Below, piece after piece: positions 35,110-43,409 of a stretch of DNA of 52,162 nucleotides. Position 1 is the stretch's first letter; the number at the start of each line of letters is the position of its first letter. The stretch comes from Sphingopyxis sp. 2PD (GTDB taxonomy: Bacteria > Pseudomonadota > Alphaproteobacteria > Sphingomonadales > Sphingomonadaceae): contig NZ_SCMU01000021.1 of assembly GCF_005503695.1 (NCBI RefSeq), forward strand, positions 1-52,162, read 5' to 3'. Made by a program: the position numbers and the translations under genes. The notes below the pieces were generated by a model that saw nothing but the letters and a program-made list of their open reading frames with translations, was not told the origin of the DNA and ran no database searches.

Positions 35110-36096
35110 ATGGGCGTCGTGCGCAATCTTCGTCAGGTTTCGGCGGACGACGCGGGGGTCGACATCGCCTTTCGCGCCGACGTCCGCGCGGGACTGGCGC
35201 AACAACAAAAGGCGATTCCCGCGCGCTGGTTTTATGACGCGACCGGATCGGCGCTGTTCGAGGATATCACCGCGCTCCCCGAATATTATCCGACGCGCAG
35301 CGAAACCGACCTCCTGACGCGCCACGCCGCCGATATTGCCGCTGCAATCGGCCCGGGCCGGGCGGTGGTCGAACTGGGGTCGGGCAGTTCGACCAAGACC
35401 CCGCTGCTGCTCGGCGCGATCGCGCCCGCCGCCTATGTGCCGGTCGATATTTCGGGCGATTTCCTGCGCGACAGCGCCGCGGCGCTCGCCGCGCGTTTCC
35501 CCGGCCTTTCAGTCTATCCGGTCGAGGCCGATTTCACCCAGCGCGTTGCGCTGCCGCGCGAGATTTGCCCGTTGCCCAAGCTTGGCTTTTTCCCGGGATC
35601 GACGATCGGCAACATGGTCGCGCGCACCGCGATCGACCTGCTCCGCAACTGGCGCGAGGCACTCGGCGACGGGTCTTTGCTGCTCATCGGGATCGACCGG
35701 ATCAAGGATATTGCGGTGCTGGAGCGCGCCTATGACGACCCGGCCGGGGTCACGGCGGCCTTCAATCTCAACCTTCTCGAACGGATCAACCGCGAGCTGG
35801 ACGGCGACATTCCGGTGGAAAATTTCACCCATCGCGCGATCTGGAACGACGTACATGCGCGGATCGAAATGCACCTGGTGGCGGCGTGCGACATGGATTT
35901 CACCGTCGACGGCCGCGAATATCAGATGGCGAAGGGCGAGACGATCCACAGCGAGAACAGCCACAAATATGGCCCGCGCGACGCCAATCTGCTGCTGCGC
36001 GCCGGAGGGTGGACCCCGATCGCGACGTGGGACGATGCCGATCCCGCCTTCGCGCTGATCCTTGCCGAAGCAACCGAGTTCCGCTCCGCACCTTGA
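35110..36096 (+). CDS. egtD: L-histidine N-alpha-trimethyltransferase
   Basis: 328 residues. ALFEDITALPEYYPTRSE is the histidine-binding Tyr region, VVELGSGSSTKTPLLL the SAM-binding motif I, FFPGSTIGNM a conserved glycine loop, and KGETIHSENSHKYG carries the Glu-x-Ser pair that recognises histidine. It makes hercynine from histidine and SAM, the first step of ergothioneine synthesis. It follows egtB after 4 bp, so one transcription unit. The SAH produced would be cleared by ahcY. Confidence 0.96.
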   Translation: MGVVRNLRQVSADDAGVDIAFRADVRAGLAQQQKAIPARWFYDATGSALFEDITALPEYYPTRSETDLLTRHAADIAAAIGPGRAVVELGSGSSTKTPLLLGAIAPAAYVPVDISGDFLRDSAAALAARFPGLSVYPVEADFTQRVALPREICPLPKLGFFPGSTIGNMVARTAIDLLRNWREALGDGSLLLIGIDRIKDIAVLERAYDDPAGVTAAFNLNLLERINRELDGDIPVENFTHRAIWNDVHARIEMHLVAACDMDFTVDGREYQMAKGETIHSENSHKYGPRDANLLLRAGGWTPIATWDDADPAFALILAEATEFRSAP

Positions 36097-36136
36097 CGGC
36101 CGGACATCAGAACCTAGAGCAACGGTCCATCCTATT

Positions 36137-36227
36137 CCGTTTGTCCTGAGCTTGTCGAAGGACCGTCCTTCTTTGTTGCGCCGGTCGAAAGGTAAAAACG
36201 GCCCTTCGACAAGCTCAGGGCGAACGG
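36137..36227. repeat. Family B inverted repeat
   Basis: Arms carry CCTGAGCTTGTCGAAGG (left arm 36137-36163) and CCCTTCGACAAGCTCAGGG (right arm 36201-36227), flanked by CCGTTTGT and CGAACGG. The element lies between egtD (stop 36096) and the dehydrogenase start (36263). The same core occurs at 33536-33621 and 38868-38936. Confidence 0.8.
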
Positions 36228-36262
36228 CGGTGGGGTGTTTTAAGAATGATAGGGGACAGCAA

Positions 36263-37129
36263 ATGATCGTCGGCGTCATCGGGGCAGGGCAAATGGGCGC
36301 GGGCATCGCGCAGGTGTCGGCGGGGGCGGGGCATGACGTGCTGCTGTCGGACATCGACCTGGCGCGCGCCGAAGCAGGCAAGGCGGGCATTGCCAAGACG
36401 CTCGTTCGCCTGGTTTCCAAGGACAAGATGACGCAGGGTGACGCCGACGCGCTGCTCGCCCGCATCACCCCCGTCGCCGATCACAGCGCCTTCGCGCCCA
36501 CCGATCTGGTCATCGAGGCGGCGACCGAACGTGAAGATATCAAGCGCGCAATCTTTGCCAGCGTTGGTCCGCATCTGTCGGCGACCGCCATCCTCGCCAG
36601 CAACACCAGCTCGATCCCGATCACCCGCCTTGCACAGGCGTCGCCCGATCCGGCGCGCTTTATCGGCGTCCATTTCTTCAACCCGGTGCCGGTTATGGGG
36701 CTGATCGAGCTGATCCGCGGCCTCGCCACCAGCGACGCGACGCTGCAAGCCGTCGAGGCGTTCGGTCGCGGGCTCGGCAAGGAAATCGTCCACGCCAACG
36801 ACGCGCCGGGTTTCATCGTCAACCGGGTGCTGATGCCGCTGATCAACGAGGCGGTGTTCGCGCTGGGCGAAGGCGTTGCGACGATGCAGGACATCGACAC
36901 CGGCTGCCGTCTTGGGCTCAACCATCCGATGGGACCCATCACGCTCGCCGACTTCATCGGGCTCGACACCTGTCTTGAAATCATCCGCGTCCTGCACAGC
37001 GGCACCGGCGATCCCAAGTTCCGCCCGGCGCCGCTGCTCGTCCAATATGTCGAGGCGGGCTGGGTTGGCAAAAAGGCGGGGCGCGGCTTTTACGACTGGA
37101 CGGGAGCCGAACCGGTTCCGACGCGTTAG
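36263..37129 (+). CDS. 3-hydroxybutyryl-CoA dehydrogenase family protein
   Basis: 288 residues. VIGAGQMGAGIAQVSAGAG is the NAD-binding Rossmann glycine motif. SNTSSIPITRLA, GVHFFNPVPVMGLIEL (catalytic His-Asn region) and NDAPGFIVNRVLMPLINEAV follow, with GLDTCLEI and GFYDWTG at the C-terminal dimer domain. It interconverts acetoacetyl-CoA and 3-hydroxybutyryl-CoA (or related 3-hydroxyacyl-CoAs) with NAD(H), in butanoate/PHB or beta-oxidation metabolism. The start is set at 36263 (AGGGGA upstream); the longer frame runs through the repeat. It is a stand-alone gene; a secreted hypothetical follows 37 bp later. Confidence 0.93.
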   Translation: MIVGVIGAGQMGAGIAQVSAGAGHDVLLSDIDLARAEAGKAGIAKTLVRLVSKDKMTQGDADALLARITPVADHSAFAPTDLVIEAATEREDIKRAIFASVGPHLSATAILASNTSSIPITRLAQASPDPARFIGVHFFNPVPVMGLIELIRGLATSDATLQAVEAFGRGLGKEIVHANDAPGFIVNRVLMPLINEAVFALGEGVATMQDIDTGCRLGLNHPMGPITLADFIGLDTCLEIIRVLHSGTGDPKFRPAPLLVQYVEAGWVGKKAGRGFYDWTGAEPVPTR

Positions 37130-37166
37130 CGGATTGGCTGTCAGGGGGCAGCGAAGGAGGCGTGAC

Positions 37167-37655
37167 ATGCACAGGAAGATTTTCGCAGGATTATCGTTCG
37201 CCGCACTGGCCATCGCGGCGCCCGCTTTTGCCCAGCAGGGGGCGCCCGAAGATTCGACGCTCAAGGACACCGCCAATCAGGTCACCGAACCGTTCGACGG
37301 CAAGGAAGCGCCCGCCAAATTGGTCGCGGTCCAGGCCGATCCCTATTCGCTGGCGGGGCTCGGCAAATGTTCGGCGATCATCCGCGAAGTCACCGAGCTC
37401 AACGAGGTGCTCGGTCCCGATGTCAATGAAGTGGTCGACAAGGACCGCGAAAAGAAGCGCGAAGAAACCGCGGGCCGCGTCGCGGGCAGCCTCGCCGGAT
37501 CGATCATTCCCTTTCGCGGCCTGATCGGCGAAGTCACCGGCGCCAATGCCGAACGGCGGCGCTATGCCGCCGCGGTCTATGCGGGGACGGTGCGGCGCGG
37601 GTTCCTGAAAGGTGTCGGCCTGCAACGCGGTTGCAAGGCGCCCGCGCGGCCCTGA
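37167..37655 (+). CDS. Secreted hypothetical protein, alpha-helical
   Basis: 162 residues with a signal peptide (MHRKIFAGLSFAALAIAAPAFAQ), preceded by GAAGGAGG, a strong ribosome site. The mature part includes a conserved-looking CSAIIREVTELNEVLGPDVN and a charged KDREKKREETAGR segment, then glycine-rich SLAGSIIPFRGLIGEVTGAN, and ends with CKAPARP; two Cys may form a disulfide. The central hydrophobic/glycine pattern is like small envelope-associated proteins. I do not recognise a family. Same strand as its neighbours; the epoxide hydrolase starts 31 bp after. Confidence 0.82.
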   Translation: MHRKIFAGLSFAALAIAAPAFAQQGAPEDSTLKDTANQVTEPFDGKEAPAKLVAVQADPYSLAGLGKCSAIIREVTELNEVLGPDVNEVVDKDREKKREETAGRVAGSLAGSIIPFRGLIGEVTGANAERRRYAAAVYAGTVRRGFLKGVGLQRGCKAPARP

Positions 37656-37686
37656 CACGCGGCGGGCAATGGGAGGGGGGAATGTG

Positions 37687-38829
37687 ATGGACGTTGCCAA
37701 TATCCGCAGCTTCACCATCGATGTGCCACAGGCGGCGCTCGACGATCTCAAAGACCGGTTGGCGCGGACGCGCTGGCCCGAGAAGGAGACGGTGGACGAC
37801 TGGGATCAGGGCATCCCACTCGCCTATGCGAAGGAACTCGCGGCCTATTGGCGGGACAGCTACGATTGGCGGCGGATCGAGGCGCGACTGAACGCGCTCC
37901 CGAATTATCTCGCAACGATCGACGGGCTCGACATTCATTTCCTCCATATCCGCTCTGGCAATCCCGCCGCGCGGCCGCTGGTGCTGACCCACGGCTGGCC
38001 GGGGTCGGTGCTGGAATTTCTCGACGTCATCGAGCCTTTGTCGGTCGACTATCACCTCGTGATCCCGTCGCTGCCCGGCTATGGCTTTTCGGGCAAGCCG
38101 ACCGAGGCGAAATGGAGCGTCGAGCATATCGGCGCCGCGTGGGATGCGCTGATGGTCGCGCTCGGCTACGATCGCTATTTTGCGCAGGGCGGCGATTGGG
38201 GCAGCGCGGTGACCTGTGCGATCGGCATGAATCACGCCGATCATTGCGCCGGGATCCACGTCAATATGGTGGTGGGCGCGCCGCCGCCCGACCTGATGAC
38301 GGACCTCAGCGAGGCGGAAAAACTCTATCTAGCGCGCTTTGGCTGGTATCAGGCAAAGGACAGCGGTTATTCGACCCAGCACGCCACGCGGCCACAGACG
38401 ATCGGCTATGCGCTGACCGATTCACCCGTCGGGCAGATGGCGTGGATTGCCGAAAAATTCCACGGGTGGACCGATTGCGGGCATCAGCCGGGCGGTCAGT
38501 CGATCGGCGGCCATCCGGAGAAGGCGCTGCCCAAGGATGCGATGCTCGACACGATCAGCCTCTATTGGCTGACCGCGAGCGCGGCGTCATCGGCGCGGCT
38601 CTATTGGCACAGTTTCCGCAATTTCGCCGCGGGCGAAATCTTGGTGCCAACGGGGTGCAGCTTGTTTCCGAACGAAATCATGCGGCTGTCGCGACGCTGG
38701 GCCGAACGGCGCTACAAGAATATCGTCCACTGGAACGAACTGCCCCGCGGCGGCCATTTCGCCGCGTGGGAGCAGCCCGAACTGTTCGTCAGCGAGGTCC
38801 GCGCCGCGCTGGCGAAGATGGCACTTTGA
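37687..38829 (+). CDS. Epoxide hydrolase (microsomal type, EHN domain)
   Basis: 380 residues. N-terminal EHN domain (SFTIDVPQAALDDLKDRLAR, then WPEKETVDDWDQGIPLAYAK). The alpha/beta-hydrolase core has the oxyanion motif THGWPGS, nucleophile GGDWGSAVTC (Asp) and the catalytic-His region LPRGGHFAAWEQPELF. It hydrolyses epoxides to diols, a detoxification or degradation role. No signal peptide, cytoplasmic. The start ATG 37687 follows GGGAGGGGGG; the GTG at 37684 is possible. It is the last gene before a strong inverted repeat. The substrate is unknown. Confidence 0.92.
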   Translation: MDVANIRSFTIDVPQAALDDLKDRLARTRWPEKETVDDWDQGIPLAYAKELAAYWRDSYDWRRIEARLNALPNYLATIDGLDIHFLHIRSGNPAARPLVLTHGWPGSVLEFLDVIEPLSVDYHLVIPSLPGYGFSGKPTEAKWSVEHIGAAWDALMVALGYDRYFAQGGDWGSAVTCAIGMNHADHCAGIHVNMVVGAPPPDLMTDLSEAEKLYLARFGWYQAKDSGYSTQHATRPQTIGYALTDSPVGQMAWIAEKFHGWTDCGHQPGGQSIGGHPEKALPKDAMLDTISLYWLTASAASSARLYWHSFRNFAAGEILVPTGCSLFPNEIMRLSRRWAERRYKNIVHWNELPRGGHFAAWEQPELFVSEVRAALAKMAL

Positions 38830-38867
38830 TGCGGTCAGGGACCTCGATCCGTTCTGTTCAGATTATA

Positions 38868-38936
38868 CCGTAGCCCTGAGCCTGTCGAAGGGCGCCTATC
38901 GCCGATAAGCGCCCTTCGACAGGCTCAGGGCTACGG
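38868..38936. repeat. Perfect 28-bp inverted repeat (family B)
   Basis: Arms 38868-38895 and 38909-38936 are exact reverse complements with a 13-base loop; the core is CCTGAGCCTGTCGAAGG. It lies between the epoxide hydrolase stop (38829) and the MliC-like stop (38970), convergent, so it can form a long stem in either transcript and may serve as a terminator as well as a mobile repeat. Confidence 0.85.
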
Positions 38937-38969
38937 GTAGCATATGATTGTGCTGCAACAAGACTGGCG

Positions 38970-39293
38970 CTAGCGCGGCACCACCACCTGGCGGCAGGTT
39001 TCGGGCGACGAGCGCAGCGCGGTGTTCCACATCGCCTCGTTCCCCTTGGTATGCAGCCGCCAGCCGGCGCGGTTCTCGTAAATCGCGCCGCTCGCCGCGG
39101 GGGTCGACCGCATCGCTTCGGGGCGGCCCCCGTTGACGCTGACCAGCGCGCGGTCGCCCCTGAAATCGACCTTCAGCCGGGTGCCGCGGTCGCATTCATA
39201 ATAGGTGCTGACCCCCGGTCCGCCGACCGACATGCAGGCGGACAGCAACAACGCGGCGACCGCAGGGCCGGCGATTTTCATCGCGTGCATCAT
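38970..39293 (-). CDS. MliC-like lipoprotein (lysozyme-inhibitor fold)
   Basis: 107 residues. The start has GGGAGG upstream and an ATGATG pair (39293/39290). MKIAGPAVAALLLSACMSVG carries a lipobox (LLSAC). The mature part YYECDRGTRLKVDFRGDRAL, GRPEAMRSTPAASGAIYENR and GWRLHTKGNEAMW matches the MliC family, whose members inhibit c-type lysozyme at the outer membrane. MliC-like activity is inferred from pattern. It is 11 bp downstream of the crystallin-like gene on the same strand, so they may form a two-gene envelope unit. Confidence 0.8.
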   Translation of the reverse strand: MMHAMKIAGPAVAALLLSACMSVGGPGVSTYYECDRGTRLKVDFRGDRALVSVNGGRPEAMRSTPAASGAIYENRAGWRLHTKGNEAMWNTALRSSPETCRQVVVPR

Positions 39294-39304
39294 CGCATCC
39301 TCCC

Positions 39305-39916
39305 TCAATAGCCCGAACGGACGCAGAGCACGTCGGCCAGATATTCGCGGCCGCCGACGGTTTCCATATGCTCGCGCGCCGACCCGTTCCACCCGATCGT
39401 CCGGCACCAATTATCGGCTGCGCGCGCCGCACAGGCTGCCGTCGACGAGCCGCTGGTGCAGGCCAGAACGCGGGTGCCGCCGGTCGATGGCTGGGTGTGG
39501 AATTCGGCGAAATTGCCGCGCGCGACCTGATCATTGGCGGGCGGGTTGGGATTCCAGCCGCCACCGCTACCCGCCGGGCGGATCGACTGGATGGCCAGCC
39601 CGCGCAAAATGCTGTTCAGCATCGGCGTATCGCGCTCGACGGTACGGCAATTGCCCCGAAAGCGCGTCTTTTCGCAGAGTTCCCAACGGCCGCTGGCAAC
39701 GCGGATCGAATTGACCGGCCAGGCGAGCCCGAGGTTCGGCTTGGCTTCGCCGACGAACACCGCGGGGCCGCGATAGCCGGCATCGCGGTAAATCGTTGCT
39801 TCGGGCGGGCGGTACATCTTGTCGTCGGGCGTCTGGGCGCTGGAGGTCGCAAGGACTCCCGTCCCGATCGATACGGCAGCGGCGGCGAGGATCGACAAAC
39901 GATATGCGATTTTCAT
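39305..39916 (-). CDS. Secreted beta/gamma-crystallin-like protein
   Basis: 203 residues with signal peptide (MKIAYRLSILAAAAVSIGTG then SSAQ). EATIYRDAGYRGPAVFVGEA and GRWELCEKTRFRGNCRTVER followed by ILRGLAIQSIRPAGSG form a double Greek-key beta/gamma-crystallin motif, often Ca2+-binding. The C-terminal third (ARGNFAEFHTQPSTGGTRVL onwards) has several Cys and no recognisable domain. It is secreted or periplasmic; role unknown, perhaps envelope stability. Start chosen at the signal peptide; the longer frame has none. It is paired with the MliC-like gene. Confidence 0.82.
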   Translation of the reverse strand: MKIAYRLSILAAAAVSIGTGVLATSSAQTPDDKMYRPPEATIYRDAGYRGPAVFVGEAKPNLGLAWPVNSIRVASGRWELCEKTRFRGNCRTVERDTPMLNSILRGLAIQSIRPAGSGGGWNPNPPANDQVARGNFAEFHTQPSTGGTRVLACTSGSSTAACAARAADNWCRTIGWNGSAREHMETVGGREYLADVLCVRSGY

Positions 39917-40021
39917 GGCAAACTCCCTGTTGGCGAGGGCGACCCGGGACTCGTTTCCGAACCGCAAGTTACGCCATTTGCCGGGGGCTTGCAAATTCTC
40001 CCAAGCGCGGATTTGGCCGGG

Positions 40022-41365
40022 TCAGGGCGCCTTGGTCGCTGTGGTCTCGGCTTCGGGTGCCGCCGCAGGCGCTTCGGTAGGGGCGGCGACGGCCGCGGGT
40101 GCCGCAGGCGGCGCTGCGACCGGCGGTGCAATGCCCAGCATCAACCCGGCGAGCGCTGCCGACATCAGGTTCGACAGGCTGCCTGCGAGCAGCGCCTTCA
40201 GCCCCAGCTTGGCGATCATCGGGCGCTGGTTGGGGGCGAGGCCGCCGGTTACCGCCATCTGGATCGCGATCGAGCTGAAATTGGCAAAACCGCACAGCGC
40301 AAAGGTGGCGATGGCGACCGCGGCGAGCGACATATCGCCCTGGACCTTGCCGAGGTCGATGAAGGCGACGAACTCGTTGAGCACAATCTTGCTGCCGAAC
40401 AGCCCGCCGACGACGGCGCTTTCGTCCCACGGTACACCCATCAGCCACATGACCGGGCGGAACAGCGTGCCGATCACCGCCTGAAACGACAGGTCGGGAT
40501 AGCCGAACCAGCCGCCGACCCCGGCGAGAATGCCGTTGGCGAGTGCGACGAGGGCGACAAAGGCGAGCACCATCGCGCCGACCGCGACCGCCAGCTTGAC
40601 CCCGGTCTGCGCGCCCTGCGCCGCCGCCATGATGATGTTGGCGGGCTTCTCCTCGTCATGGCTCGCCTCGGGCATGATCACGGGTTCGATGCCCAGATCC
40701 TTGGGATCGTCGGGCATCATGATCTTGGCCATCAGGATGCCGCCGGGTGCCGACATGAAGCTGGCCGCGAGCAGATAAGGCAGCAATTGTTCGCCGATCA
40801 TGCTGGCATAGGCGCCCAAAATGGTCCCGGCAACCCCCGCCATGCCGACGGTCATGATCGTGAACAGCTGCGGCGGGGTGAGGCCTGCGAGATAGGGGCG
40901 GATCACCAGCGGCGATTCGGACTGGCCGACAAAGATGTTCGCCGCCGCGCCGAGGCTTTCGACCTTGGTGATGCCGGTGATCTTCTGGATGGCGCCGCCG
41001 ACCCATTTGATCACCAGCTGCATGATGCCGAGATAATAGAGGATCGAGATCAGCGAGGCGAAGAAGACGATGACGGGCAGCGCCGCGATGGCAAAGCTGT
41101 TCGCGCCGATTTCGGGCGAAGCGAGCGGGCCAAAGATGAAATCGGTCCCCGCCTTGGCATAGCCGAGCAGGTTCGACACGGCATTCGACATCGCCTGGAT
41201 GATCGCGCGGCCCCACGGCGTGCCGATCACCAGCAGGGCAAAACCGGCCTGGAGCAGGAAGGCGGGAATGACGACGCGCAGGCGTATCCAGCGGCGGTTC
41301 GACGAAAACAGCACGGCAATCGCGAGCAGCGCGACGATGCCAACCAAACCAATCAGGCGTTCCAT
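40022..41365 (-). CDS. nupC: Concentrative nucleoside transporter (NupC/CNT family)
   Basis: 447 residues with about 10 hydrophobic segments. CNT features are visible: TPWGRAIIQAMSNAVSNLLG, VFVGQSESPLVIRPYLAGLT (QSESP nucleoside-binding core), TVGMAGVAGTILGAYASMIG and ALCGFANFSSIAIQMAVTGG. It imports nucleosides with sodium or protons. The C-terminus is an extended Ala/Pro tail (APPVAAPPAAPAAVAAPTEA) not typical of NupC and probably disordered. Start ATG 41365 chosen at conserved MERLIGLVG. It is divergent from the queuosine-precursor transporter with 115 bp between starts, so a shared regulatory region is possible. Confidence 0.93.
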   Translation of the reverse strand: MERLIGLVGIVALLAIAVLFSSNRRWIRLRVVIPAFLLQAGFALLVIGTPWGRAIIQAMSNAVSNLLGYAKAGTDFIFGPLASPEIGANSFAIAALPVIVFFASLISILYYLGIMQLVIKWVGGAIQKITGITKVESLGAAANIFVGQSESPLVIRPYLAGLTPPQLFTIMTVGMAGVAGTILGAYASMIGEQLLPYLLAASFMSAPGGILMAKIMMPDDPKDLGIEPVIMPEASHDEEKPANIIMAAAQGAQTGVKLAVAVGAMVLAFVALVALANGILAGVGGWFGYPDLSFQAVIGTLFRPVMWLMGVPWDESAVVGGLFGSKIVLNEFVAFIDLGKVQGDMSLAAVAIATFALCGFANFSSIAIQMAVTGGLAPNQRPMIAKLGLKALLAGSLSNLMSAALAGLMLGIAPPVAAPPAAPAAVAAPTEAPAAAPEAETTATKAP

Positions 41366-41480
41366 ATTCTTGTGCGTCCCCCGCAATCTGTTGCGCCTTG
41401 TCTAGCGGGCTTTGGCGGTGGGGCAAGTGCCGGTGCCACGCGCATCTTTCCACGCTGAACAAAAGCGACTATCGGGCGGC

Positions 41481-42158
41481 ATGACCGACACCACATCGAC
41501 GGCGCTGCCGCGCACGCTTTCGCCCTCGCTCTTTCTTTTCACCATTATCTATGGCGGCATGGTCGTGCTCGCCGGGGTGCTGGGGAACAAGCAGGTCGCG
41601 CTGTTTGGCGGGCTGGCGGTGGAAGCCGGGATCTTCCCGTTCCTCATCCTCGTTGCTCTGTCGAGCGCAGTGTCGGAACTGCAAGGTCAATCCACCGCGA
41701 ACAAGTTGGTGCTGTGGGGCTTTGTCCCGCTGGTCCTGTCGATCATGCTGACGTCGCTGGTCTATTGGCTACCCGCTGCGCCTGAGATGGAGCCTGCGCG
41801 GCTGGCCGCTTTCAACATGATTCTGGGTCAGACGCCGCGCCTGATGGCGGCGGGCATCGTCGCCTATGGCACCTCGCAATTTCTGAACGTCACGATCTTC
41901 AGCAAGCTGCGCGGGCGCGAAGGCGCCGGGACCGGCACGACCTGGCTGGCGATCCGCGGCGCGGTCGCGAGCGCGCTCAGCCAGATCGTCGATACCTTGC
42001 TGTTCGTGACCATCGCCTTTTACGGCGTGTTCCCGATCGCCAATCTGATGGGCGGCCAAATGCTGGCCAAGGTCGTGTTGTCGATCGCGGTCATTCCCTT
42101 CGTCATCACCGGGCTGGTCGCGCTGGGCCGCAGCCTCGATGCGAAGAACGGCGGATGA
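41481..42158 (+). CDS. Queuosine precursor transporter (YhhQ/QPT family)
   Basis: 225 residues with about six membrane spans. The family marks [40 protein letters not shown] and [15 protein letters not shown] plus [20 protein letters not shown] (conserved R-x3-S region) are present. The family imports queuine/preQ1 for tRNA queuosine formation. The start is ATG 41481; the longer frame lacks similarity. Stop and argB start overlap by 4 bases (ATGA). The gluQ gene 9 kb away uses queuosine. Confidence 0.9.
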   Translation: MTDTTSTALPRTLSPSLFLFTIIYGGMVVLAGVLGNKQVALFGGLAVEAGIFPFLILVALSSAVSELQGQSTANKLVLWGFVPLVLSIMLTSLVYWLPAAPEMEPARLAAFNMILGQTPRLMAAGIVAYGTSQFLNVTIFSKLRGREGAGTGTTWLAIRGAVASALSQIVDTLLFVTIAFYGVFPIANLMGGQMLAKVVLSIAVIPFVITGLVALGRSLDAKNGG

Positions 42159-43063
42159 TGGCGATGACCGATCCGTCGAAAATGCCCGATCTGCTCGCCA
42201 AGGCCGAAACGCTCGTCGAGGCGCTGCCCTATCTGCAGCGTTATGCGGGCCAGACCTTCGTGATCAAATATGGTGGTCACGCGATGGGCGACCCCGAAGC
42301 GCAGCGCGATTTCGCCGAAGATGTCGTGCTGCTGAAGGCCGTCGGCATCAATCCGGTCGTCGTCCATGGCGGCGGGCCGCAGATCGGCGCGATGCTGAAG
42401 CAGCTCGGGATCGAATCGACCTTTGTCGGCGGGCTGCGCGTCACTGATGCCGCCACGGCGGAGGTCGCCGAAATGGTGCTGGCGGGCAAGATCAACAAGG
42501 AAATCGTGAGCTGGATCGCGGCGCTCGGCGGGCGGGCGGTCGGCATTTCGGGTAAGGACGCCAATCTGGTGCTCGCCGAAAAGGTTAGCCGGACCGAGCC
42601 CGACCCCAATTCGGGGATAGAGCGCCACGTTGATCTGGGATTTGTCGGCGAACCTGTCGCGGTCGATCCGACGATCCTGGTCAATCTGACCAATGACAAT
42701 TTCATCCCGATCGTCGCGCCGGTGGCGCTCGGCGCCGATGGGGCGACCTATAACATCAATGCCGACACGATGGCGGGCGCGATCGCGGGGGCGCTGGGCG
42801 CCAAGCGGTTTTTCCTGCTCACCGACGTTGCCGGGGTGCTCGACAAGGAAAAGAACCTCCTGACCGACCTCGACCGCGCGGCGATCGACGCGCTCAAGGC
42901 CGATGAAACGATCACCGGCGGGATGATCCCCAAGGTCGAAACCTGCGTCGCCGCGGTCGATGCCGGGGTCGAGGCAGCAGTCATCCTCGACGGGCGCATC
43001 CCGCATGCGATGCTGCTCGAAATTTTCACCGCAAGGGGTGCGGGGACGCTCATTCACCGCTAA
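42155..43063 (+). CDS. argB: Acetylglutamate kinase
   Basis: 302 residues, normal size. The amino-acid-kinase motifs [22 protein letters not shown] (N-terminal nucleotide/substrate loop), [34 protein letters not shown] and TDVAGVL are seen. It phosphorylates N-acetylglutamate, the second step of arginine synthesis, and in proteobacteria with PII is often relieved from arginine inhibition by GlnB, here encoded elsewhere in the window. The overlap start (42155) gives MMAM; the internal ATG 42164 is equally plausible. Coupled to the QPT gene. Confidence 0.95.
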   Translation: MMAMTDPSKMPDLLAKAETLVEALPYLQRYAGQTFVIKYGGHAMGDPEAQRDFAEDVVLLKAVGINPVVVHGGGPQIGAMLKQLGIESTFVGGLRVTDAATAEVAEMVLAGKINKEIVSWIAALGGRAVGISGKDANLVLAEKVSRTEPDPNSGIERHVDLGFVGEPVAVDPTILVNLTNDNFIPIVAPVALGADGATYNINADTMAGAIAGALGAKRFFLLTDVAGVLDKEKNLLTDLDRAAIDALKADETITGGMIPKVETCVAAVDAGVEAAVILDGRIPHAMLLEIFTARGAGTLIHR

Positions 43064-43098
43064 GAGACGCGGCAAGATCCTTTTTCGGAGAAATCGCC

Positions 43099-43407
43099 TT
43101 GGTTCTCATGCTCCTCCAGATCGTCCACATCATCCTGACGGTCCTGTGGTGGTTCATCATCGCACAGGCGGTGATGTCGTGGCTGATCGCGTTCAATGTG
43201 ATCAACACGCACAATGATTTCGTCAATCAGCTGTGGACGGTGCTAGACCGGATTACCGAGCCGCTGTACCGCCCGTTCCGCCGCATCATGCCCGATTTTG
43301 GCGGGCTCGACCTGACCCCGATGCTGGTGCTGATCATCATCATCATTCTCGATGGGCCGGTGCTCAGCTATCTCGCGCGCCTCGCCTATGCGAATGGCAT
43401 GGCGTGA
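43099..43407 (+). CDS. YggT-family membrane protein, TTG start
   Basis: 102 residues. Two hydrophobic segments, [20 protein letters not shown] and [20 protein letters not shown], flank [20 protein letters not shown], the YggT family signature ([14 protein letters not shown]). The best ribosome site, GGAG (43087-43090), points to the TTG at 43099 rather than the ATG at 43108, which would be 17 bases away. Role poorly known; in other bacteria YggT relatives link to cell-division/osmotic functions. It lies 35 bp after argB and 2 bases before folD. Confidence 0.9.
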   Translation: MVLMLLQIVHIILTVLWWFIIAQAVMSWLIAFNVINTHNDFVNQLWTVLDRITEPLYRPFRRIMPDFGGLDLTPMLVLIIIIILDGPVLSYLARLAYANGMA

Positions 43408-43409
43408 CG

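Noticed and set aside
36062..36262. N-terminal extension of the hydroxyacyl-CoA dehydrogenase from 36062
   Set aside because: The extension runs over a family B repeat and egtD's end, while the Rossmann motif begins right after the ATG at 36263, which has a ribosome site.
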